A DNA stretch of 11,357 nt from Thermoprotei archaeon (GTDB taxonomy: Archaea > Thermoproteota > Thermoprotei_A > Marsarchaeales > UBA168). The stretch is from NCBI GenBank assembly GCA_011055275.1, contig DSEZ01000003.1, positions 1-11,357 of the forward strand. The letters run 5' to 3'. The translations under genes were made by a program, and so were the position numbers. Positions 6,987-11,357 of the stretch are shown piece after piece. Every line of letters starts with the position of its first letter. The stretch's first letter is position 1. The notes below the pieces were generated by a model, which saw only the letters and a program-made list of their open reading frames with translations, ran no database searches and had not been told where the DNA came from.

Positions 6987-7540
6987 TCCTTGTCACCTTT
7001 CTCCTCATACTTTATGCCGTTCTTCTCGTCAAGCTTCGCCACGACCTTCTTAGAATTCTTAGAGGGGCTCTCGGGGAGCTTGAGAAATCCCTCGAACGTG
7101 GGTCTGTACTCTGATTCCTCGAAGTAAGATAGGTCGTGAATACTTGAAGGTTCAAAGGCCTCCGTTGGGCAGACGTCGACACAGAAGTAGCAGAAAATGC
7201 ACATGCCCCAGTCCACCACGGGCCTCTTCTTTACTTTGGGACCAGGGCGGGCTGGTGCCTGCGCTCCAGCCTGAGGGGCAGGCGACTGTGCAACCGGTAA
7301 CTGCATCATGACGATTGCGTTCGAGGGACAGACGATCTCGCACAAGCTACACCCTATGCACTTCTCGTCAACGAGCCTGAAGAAGCCCCTGTAGTTTTTG
7401 GGAAGCTCCATGGCCTCGGCGGGATAGTCCAAGGTCATGCGATGAGGGTCGACGAAGTACTTGAAGCCCGTTGCCAACGCGTCAATGTGGCCCTTGACCT
7501 CACCAAACGCTGATTTTCTTGGCGTCTTTTGGTCGCTCAT
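6983..7540 (-). CDS. nuoI: Complex I iron-sulfur subunit NuoI (two 4Fe-4S clusters)
   Basis: This subunit passes electrons through clusters N6a and N6b to N2 in NuoB, on the cytoplasmic side. 185 residues. Two complete ferredoxin-type motifs are visible: CIGCSLCEIVCP (C61, C64, C67, C71) and CIFCYFCVDVCP (C114, C117, C120, C124). Between them lies a Pro/Ala/Gln-rich, partly basic stretch (residues 81-106, including QSPAPQAGAQAPARPG). Typical homologues have only a short strand-turn-strand here, so this is probably a flexible surface insert. The C-terminal 35 residues are highly charged. The ATG at 7540 has GGTGATG just upstream, inside the end of nuoH. The gap to nuoH is 6 bases. Lacking NuoEFG, this subunit (with B, C and D) is the likely docking side for the electron donor, perhaps ferredoxin. 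Confidence 0.96.
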   Translation of the reverse strand: MSDQKTPRKSAFGEVKGHIDALATGFKYFVDPHRMTLDYPAEAMELPKNYRGFFRLVDEKCIGCSLCEIVCPSNAIVMMQLPVAQSPAPQAGAQAPARPGPKVKKRPVVDWGMCIFCYFCVDVCPTEAFEPSSIHDLSYFEESEYRPTFEGFLKLPESPSKNSKKVVAKLDEKNGIKYEEKGDKE

Positions 7541-7546
7541 TGCTCA

Positions 7547-8575
7547 TCACCACAAAACCCTTGAAACGACGGCCGATAGGAGCAACGCTGCCAGCGCTAG
7601 GTAAAACACCCAGCTCCAACCGGCCCTCACGGCTTTATCGAGTTTGTACCTAGGATACACAGCCCTAAGGAAAACCAAAAAGCACATAACTATAACCGAC
7701 TTGACGAAAGTCACTATACCCGGGAGGATCAACCCTCCAAGGAAGCCGATACCAGTAACCGGGGCCCATCCGCTCAAGAAGAGCACGGAAAACAGAAGAC
7801 TGTAACTGTAAAGCTCTATGTAAGGGACGCCCATTACAAACCCAAACATCAACGAACTGTACTCCGTGTACGGACCAAAGACGAGCTCGCTATCTGCTTC
7901 TACGATGTCGTAGGGAACCCTGCCCGTCGCCCTTATTACAGCTATTATGTAAACTATGGCGGCAAGTGGGTTCAGTATAATCCCCGGAAGCGTGCCCTCC
8001 TGAATTCCAACTATCTTTACCAAGTCGAGAGAACCGTAAAGAAGAAACGCTGAGGCGACCGCCAAGATGAAGGGAACCTCGTAAGAGACGAGAAGGTATG
8101 CCTCCCTAAGAGCTCCTATAAACGAGAACTTGTTGTCAGCGGCCCAACCCAACGCCACTAGGTAAACTGGAATCACCAGGGTGAACGCTACGGCCAGGAG
8201 GAGCGAGTAATTTGAGGGAAATATGTGAGAGTAATCGGGACCAATTGGTATGAACACGGTGGGCAAAACAGAAAAGGCCAACAGAAGCCCTGGCAAAAAC
8301 ACAAAGGGAATGAAATCTGCGCCTTGAGGTATTATGAACTCTTGGAAGCTGAACCTTATCATATCGGCCAAGAGCTGTATTATGCCCCCGGTTCTCTTGG
8401 AAACCCAAAGGGGCCCATATCTCATCTGCACCCTTGCTGCGGCCTTTCTTTCAAACCATATTATGAAGAAGGCCAACAGAAGAATCGCGACGAAGCCGGG
8501 AAATATCAAGGCGTAAAACGCAGACTCCAGTAACGGCAACCAGGAGTTTGGGATGAAGTACAGGAAGGTCATCAT
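7547..8575 (-). CDS. nuoH: Complex I quinone-site membrane subunit NuoH
   Basis: The eight-helix subunit that forms the membrane side of the quinone chamber and connects it to the proton pathway. 342 residues, normal length. Visible family marks: IIWFERKAAARVQMRYGP (38-55); GWAADNKFSFIGALREAYLLVSYEVP (143-168); PYDIVEADSELVFGPYTEYSS (221-241) with the conserved loop glutamates E226 and E230; and RAVYPRYKLDKAVRAGW (304-320). These correspond to the ERK, NNKYS-GLR, PEAE.ELV-TEYSG and RGT.PR.R.D signatures of the family. The ATG overlaps the nuoD stop as ATGA, with AGAGG upstream. A second in-frame ATG follows immediately, so the exact start may be one codon later. Confidence 0.97.
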   Translation of the reverse strand: MMTFLYFIPNSWLPLLESAFYALIFPGFVAILLLAFFIIWFERKAAARVQMRYGPLWVSKRTGGIIQLLADMIRFSFQEFIIPQGADFIPFVFLPGLLLAFSVLPTVFIPIGPDYSHIFPSNYSLLLAVAFTLVIPVYLVALGWAADNKFSFIGALREAYLLVSYEVPFILAVASAFLLYGSLDLVKIVGIQEGTLPGIILNPLAAIVYIIAVIRATGRVPYDIVEADSELVFGPYTEYSSLMFGFVMGVPYIELYSYSLLFSVLFLSGWAPVTGIGFLGGLILPGIVTFVKSVIVMCFLVFLRAVYPRYKLDKAVRAGWSWVFYLALAALLLSAVVSRVLW

Positions 8576-9792
8576 CTATCGGCCTCTGGCGGGAAATAAT
8601 CTATGCTGCCGTAGATGACCGGTATATCGGCCAGCTTATGCCCAGGCATAACGTGAGTGAAATAGGGCAAGTTTCTAAAGGAGGGAGTCACAAGCCTGAA
8701 CCTATATGGGTTCTTGCCCCCATCGCTGACTAGGTAATAGAACATCTCGCCCCTTCCGCCTTCTACTCTTGATATTGCTTCTCCCTTTGGAGGACTGAGG
8801 GATGTCAACATAAGAGTGAACTTAACCCTTCCGGTCTTGTCATATATCTCCTTCATGAGCGGGCTCATCCGTTTGTAGTAGTCCTCATATATGACCTTTC
8901 CCTCTGGCAGTCTCTTCAATGCCTGCCTGATAATCGACATGCTTTGCTTTATCTCCTCAACCCTTATCAGCAAACGTGAGTAAGAGTCGCCCTCCTTAAA
9001 AGTGGGAATCTCAAAATCGAAGTCCGCGTAAGCCGCATATGGGTCGTTCTTTCTCACGTCGTATTCGACGCCAGAAGCACGAAGGTTCGGCCCAACGACC
9101 CCTAGCCTAGTGGCGTCCTGAGCGCTGAGTTTTCCGACGCCCATGCTTCTGGCCATGACGACCGGATTATTTATCCACACCTTCTCGTAGTCCTTCATGC
9201 GGTTTTCCAAGTACCTAAGGGCTACTTCCACTTTATCTGCGAAGTCCTTTGGCAGATCCCACCTTACACCTCCTGGTATTATGTGCGAATAGGTTACCCT
9301 AGCGCCAGTGAGCTCCTGCAGTAAATCTATAAAGGGTTCCCTGTCCGCAACCGCCCACATAAAAACGGTGGAACTTCCCATGAAGATTCCGTATATCGCT
9401 ATGCCGTAGAGGTGGCTCATTATGCGGCTTATCTCCGCGGTTATGACCCGTATGTATTGCGCTCTGGGAGGGGGCTCAAGGCCCAGAAGCCTTTCCAGCG
9501 CTATAACGTAGCCCAGGTTGGCGTTCACCGTGTCAACAAGCGATGGCCTTTCAACCATAGGGATGGCCTTTATGTAAAGCCTATCCTCGCTGAGCTTCTC
9601 CACTCCTCTATGCACGAAACCGACATCAGGATCTACCTTAACCACGGTATCTCCCTCTACCCAGGCCAAAACTCTCATGTGTCCTGAGCCTGCGTGCGCG
9701 GGACCGATCTGAAGTTCTAGGATCCCCTCCTTCATCTCCAGCTGTGAGAGCACCTCATAAGTAAACGGTACGGTTTTGATTTCCTGTGTCAT
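8572..9792 (-). CDS. nuoD: Complex I 49-kDa subunit NuoD
   Basis: Forms the quinone-reduction pocket with NuoB and NuoH, and is related to the large subunit of NiFe hydrogenases. 406 residues, normal length. Visible: GPAHAGSGHMR (30-40), where H33 matches the quinone-site histidine (T. thermophilus His38); VGFVHRGVEK (57-66); RAQYIRVITAEISRIMSHL (110-128); SGVEYDVRKNDPYAAY; RGEMFYYLVSDGGKNPYRFR; and the ending EADR. No NiFe-binding CxxC motifs are present, so it is a true complex I subunit and not a hydrogenase. Oddity: the second quinone-site residue (Tyr87 of T. thermophilus, in I-T-Y-T-P-R) aligns with M79 in AIPMVER. From memory, methanogen FpoD also lacks a tyrosine here. The ATG overlaps the nuoC stop as ATGA and has AGGAGGGG upstream. 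Confidence 0.97.
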   Translation of the reverse strand: MTQEIKTVPFTYEVLSQLEMKEGILELQIGPAHAGSGHMRVLAWVEGDTVVKVDPDVGFVHRGVEKLSEDRLYIKAIPMVERPSLVDTVNANLGYVIALERLLGLEPPPRAQYIRVITAEISRIMSHLYGIAIYGIFMGSSTVFMWAVADREPFIDLLQELTGARVTYSHIIPGGVRWDLPKDFADKVEVALRYLENRMKDYEKVWINNPVVMARSMGVGKLSAQDATRLGVVGPNLRASGVEYDVRKNDPYAAYADFDFEIPTFKEGDSYSRLLIRVEEIKQSMSIIRQALKRLPEGKVIYEDYYKRMSPLMKEIYDKTGRVKFTLMLTSLSPPKGEAISRVEGGRGEMFYYLVSDGGKNPYRFRLVTPSFRNLPYFTHVMPGHKLADIPVIYGSIDYFPPEADR

Positions 9793-10286
9793 GGAGGAGC
9801 CCCTCCTTTCTTAAATAAGTCCTCCCTTCTCTTCTTCAACTGATAATCCTTCCTTAAGGGCCATGCCCCCATGAGTTCTTCGGGCAACAGAAGAGGTCTC
9901 TGGTCAGGATGGCCAACGAAATTGACGCCGAACATCTCGTGCGTCTCCCTTTCGAGAAAGATGACACCCTCCCAGATGCCCACGAGCGAGGCGACTTCAG
10001 GCTTATCCCTTGAAACACTGACAATGAGCCCAGCGGTGTACCGCGAAAGCTCAGGCTTCAAATAACTGGATAGATGCCACACGACCTCCATGCGGTTTTC
10101 CTTCGGATAGTCGACGGCAGTCACCGAGGAGCAGTGATCAAAGCCATAGTCCCTTAGCCGCAGAGCTGTCTCTTTAAGCGCCTCTGGCTGCACGTCAATC
10201 CTTATGAGGTTTGACCCCGCGCTGTACGCGAGCTTGGCCTTATCGGCCAAAAGCTTGCCGAGGCCTTCTACTTGCTCACTGCTCAA
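9789..10286 (-). CDS. nuoC: Complex I 30-kDa subunit NuoC
   Basis: A cofactor-free structural subunit of the connecting arm that contacts NuoD and NuoI. 165 residues, within the family range and not fused to NuoD. The family signature is ERETHEMFGVNFVGHPDQR (112-130), followed by PLLLPEELMGAWPLRKDY (131-148), matching the usual ERE.-D-M-F-G-I-x-F-x-G-H-P-D-x-R pattern. The start codon is TTG at 10286, chosen because a strong GGAGGAGG ribosome site lies about 7 bases upstream and there is no nearby ATG. It overlaps the end of nuoB by 11 bases, and its stop overlaps the nuoD ATG. Confidence 0.95.
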   Translation of the reverse strand: MSSEQVEGLGKLLADKAKLAYSAGSNLIRIDVQPEALKETALRLRDYGFDHCSSVTAVDYPKENRMEVVWHLSSYLKPELSRYTAGLIVSVSRDKPEVASLVGIWEGVIFLERETHEMFGVNFVGHPDQRPLLLPEELMGAWPLRKDYQLKKRREDLFKKGGAPP

Positions 10287-10836
10287 CGCTTGCCTCCTCC
10301 TTCGCCTCTCCTCTGAGACCTTCCCGCAGGTAGCTGGCCTGCTGCTTCTTGATCTTCTCTTTGAGCATAATCACGGACCTCGCCAAGGCCTCGGGTCTGG
10401 GCGGGCAGCCAGGGACGTAAACGTCGACTGGTATCACGTCTCTTGCAAGCATCGTATTATAACTATTCCAAAAAATCCCTCCGTCAAGAACGCAAGCCCC
10501 CATGGCTATGACCCACTTGGGCTCTGGCATCTGCTCCCACACCGTACGCACCACCTTCGCCATCTTAATACTCAAAGTGCCATCTATGACGACCAAATTT
10601 GATTGGCGCGGATTACCATACGAGAGAAATCCTAACCTTTCAAGGTCAAATCTCGGGCCCGAAGCCGCAGCCAGCTCAGTTCCGCAACAGGCGGTAACCA
10701 AATACGCGGGCCAAAGAGAATATGAGTAACCCCACGTGATCATCTTGTTGGCGATCTTATTGCTCTTTATAAACTGGGCAGCCTTCTTGGCAACATGATC
10801 CAAATTCCCCAAATAGAAGCTTCCCTCTTCTTCCAA
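10276..10836 (-). CDS. nuoB: Complex I iron-sulfur subunit NuoB (cluster N2)
   Basis: Carries cluster N2, the last 4Fe-4S centre, which reduces quinone. All four ligands are visible: the tandem cysteines in TACCGTEL, the cysteine in MGACVLDGG and the one in PGCPPRPEA. Other family marks are PRFDLERLG, QMPEPKWVIAMG and IPVDVYVPGCPP. The open frame can start at a TTG at 10878 (200 residues, overlapping nuoA by 41 bases) but has no ribosome site there. A TTG at 10836, one base after the nuoA stop, is preceded by GAAGGCGAT, which matches seven of nine bases of GGAGGTGAT at suitable spacing. It gives 186 residues and is preferred. The first ATG in the frame is too far inside. The charged C-terminal tail (GEAKEEASVEQ) is lineage-variable. 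Confidence 0.93.
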   Translation of the reverse strand: MEEEGSFYLGNLDHVAKKAAQFIKSNKIANKMITWGYSYSLWPAYLVTACCGTELAAASGPRFDLERLGFLSYGNPRQSNLVVIDGTLSIKMAKVVRTVWEQMPEPKWVIAMGACVLDGGIFWNSYNTMLARDVIPVDVYVPGCPPRPEALARSVIMLKEKIKKQQASYLREGLRGEAKEEASVEQ

Positions 10837-10837
10837 G

Positions 10838-11212
10838 TTAATCGCCTTCGGTAAGCGAACGAGCGCCGCGTACGGCAAGCGCTATTATAATGATTCCAGC
10901 CAAAAATGTTGCAATCCAAGCCGAGGTAACCGAGGACGAGGACATTGAAACTATGAACAAGAAAATGGCAAAGGGCTCGGCAATTATAAACATGAGTAAA
11001 TAAGGGTAGTACTGCATTGAGAAGAATCCCCTTGACTTACCAACAGGTGCATTTCCGCTTTCAAACCTCTTCCTCTTCATGGGGTGCTCTGGCCCTGCCA
11101 AAGCCTTCCCTACCAAGAGGACGAGAATGGGGGCTACGAGACCTATCACCAAGATGATACCAACCCCCAGAACAGAATCAGCCCAACTCGGCATATGATG
11201 ATGATGATTCAT
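10838..11212 (-). CDS. nuoA: Complex I membrane subunit NuoA
   Basis: A three-helix membrane subunit next to the quinone chamber. First gene of the operon, 124 residues, normal length. Family marks: FESGNAPVGKSRGFFSMQYYPYLLMFIIAEP (50-80), equivalent to the bacterial Y-E-C-G-x-x-P-x-G loop and the second helix with its D-x-E pair. Two usual residues differ: the loop cysteine is Ser52, and the D-V-E pair reads A-E-P, leaving one glutamate (E79). The start is uncertain. ATG 11212 yields MNHHHHMPSW with no ribosome site, so translation would be leaderless. An in-frame ATG at 11194 (MPSWADSV) also gives a complete first helix. An IS605-type end lies about 30 bases upstream. Confidence 0.93.
   Translation of the reverse strand: MNHHHHMPSWADSVLGVGIILVIGLVAPILVLLVGKALAGPEHPMKRKRFESGNAPVGKSRGFFSMQYYPYLLMFIIAEPFAIFLFIVSMSSSSVTSAWIATFLAGIIIIALAVRGARSLTEGD
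11193..11205. repeat. ATG/CAT trinucleotide run at the nuoA start
   Basis: A short run of CAT units on the coding strand encodes four histidines directly after Met-Asn at the annotated nuoA start. It is small but may vary in unit number without breaking the frame. It also makes start-codon choice ambiguous, since the next codon is ATG. Confidence 0.5.
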
Positions 11213-11243
11213 TAGTTAAGCTTTTTCATATGTTATCGATTAC
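11213..11243 (-). promoter_or_regulatory. Putative nuo operon promoter region, squeezed against a transposon end
   Basis: Only about 31 bases separate the GGATGTCA transposon-like end (11251-11244) from the nuoA ATG. They are AT-rich (ATCGATAACATATGAAAAAGC on the coding strand). No perfect archaeal TATA/BRE pair is seen. If ATATGAAAA (11231-11223) is the TATA-like box, transcription would begin near 11203-11206 and the downstream ATG at 11194 would be the start. If ATCGATAA (11240-11233) is used, transcription would begin near 11212 and be leaderless. The operon must start here or inside the element. Confidence 0.3.
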
Positions 11244-11278
11244 TGACATCCTCTAACCCCCAAAAAAGTATGGAGTTC
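11244..11278 (-). mobile_element. IS605-type right end (omega-RNA-like 3' end)
   Basis: Directly after the stop of the truncated TnpB-like frame, the minus strand can fold AACTCC (11277-11272) with GGGGTT (11260-11255) around an 11-base loop containing T6. AGAGGATGTCA then ends at 11244. A C-terminal TnpB frame followed within tens of bases by a hairpin and a GGATGTCA-like tail is the usual right end of OrfB-only IS200/IS605 elements, where this segment is also the scaffold end of the guide RNA. If so, the sequence running into nuoA would be the guide. The hairpin is modest and includes a G-U pair. Confidence 0.45.
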
Positions 11279-11357
11279 TTACTCAACGACGCGTAGCTGA
11301 TTCCTTCCCGCTGAAGGTATTCCGCCAGAGGCGTCTCCGCAGGCGTGGATTCGGGAA
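11279..11357 (-). CDS. TnpB/OrfB-like protein, C-terminal fragment cut by the window edge
   Basis: The last 25 codons of a frame entering from the right edge end at TAA (11281-11279). The peptide contains HACGDASGG followed by a short polar tail ending LRVVE. TnpB (IS200/IS605 and IS1341 type) proteins commonly end after the zinc-ribbon/RuvC region with a V-x-A-C-G-(D/E)-x-S-like segment and a variable tail, so this looks like a TnpB C-terminus. The catalytic domain lies outside the window, so activity cannot be judged. The call rests on one short motif plus the right-end-like sequence downstream. Confidence 0.5.
   Translation of the reverse strand, partial: SRIHACGDASGGIPSAGRNQLRVVE

Noticed and set aside
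8572-9792. NuoD/NuoB as an energy-converting hydrogenase
   Set aside because: NuoD lacks the paired CxxC nickel-binding motifs. The full A-N set, including separate C, D, J and K, is that of complex I.

Overview
The window is almost filled by one large minus-strand operon encoding an archaeal-type respiratory complex I. Eleven subunits are present, in transcription order nuoA-B-C-D-H-I-J-K-M-L-N (about 11212 down to 1323). The genes for the NADH-oxidising module (nuoE, F, G) are absent, and so is any FpoF/FpoO-like input subunit. This is the minimal 11-subunit core: the connecting arm (B, C, D, I), the membrane arm near the quinone site (A, H, J, K) and the three antiporter-like proton pumps (L, M, N). 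Electrons must therefore come from ferredoxin or a partner encoded elsewhere.

The source looks like an archaeon. Evidence is the EFG-less complex I, strong GGAGGTGAT-type ribosome binding sites, frequent GTG/TTG starts, and short ATGA/GTGA overlaps at most gene junctions. The placement of nuoM before nuoL, and several protein details, would fit the Thaumarchaeota/Aigarchaeota side of the tree. That is an impression from memory, and the lineage cannot be fixed from this window.

Layout from left to right. 6-692 (minus) is a class I SAM-dependent methyltransferase of UbiE/MenG type, probably a quinone-ring methylase. 693-1322 is a gene-poor gap of about 630 bases. It holds a GC-rich hairpin followed by TAGTTTACAG that resembles the right end (omega-RNA end) of an IS200/IS605 TnpB element, and next to nuoN a terminator-like set of hairpins and T-runs. 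1323-11212 is the nuo operon. 11213-11357 holds another IS605-type end: the last 25 codons of a probable TnpB running off the window edge, a small hairpin and a GGATGTCA end, with only about 30 bases left before nuoA. Remnants of transposon ends thus appear to lie on both sides of the operon.

How the genes work together: NuoI and NuoB carry the iron-sulfur chain (two 4Fe-4S clusters in I, N2 in B). NuoD, NuoB and NuoH form the quinone pocket. Reduction of quinone there drives proton pumping through H/A/J/K and the antiporter-like L, M and N. The neighbouring methyltransferase would plausibly make the (mena)quinone that the complex uses. Most of the window is recognisable biology. The items most worth a second look are substitutions at normally conserved proton-channel and quinone-site residues (NuoN TM5 Glu, NuoM TM8 Lys, NuoD quinone Tyr, NuoA loop), a Pro/Ala-rich insert between the NuoI clusters, and the transposon end lying against the operon promoter.
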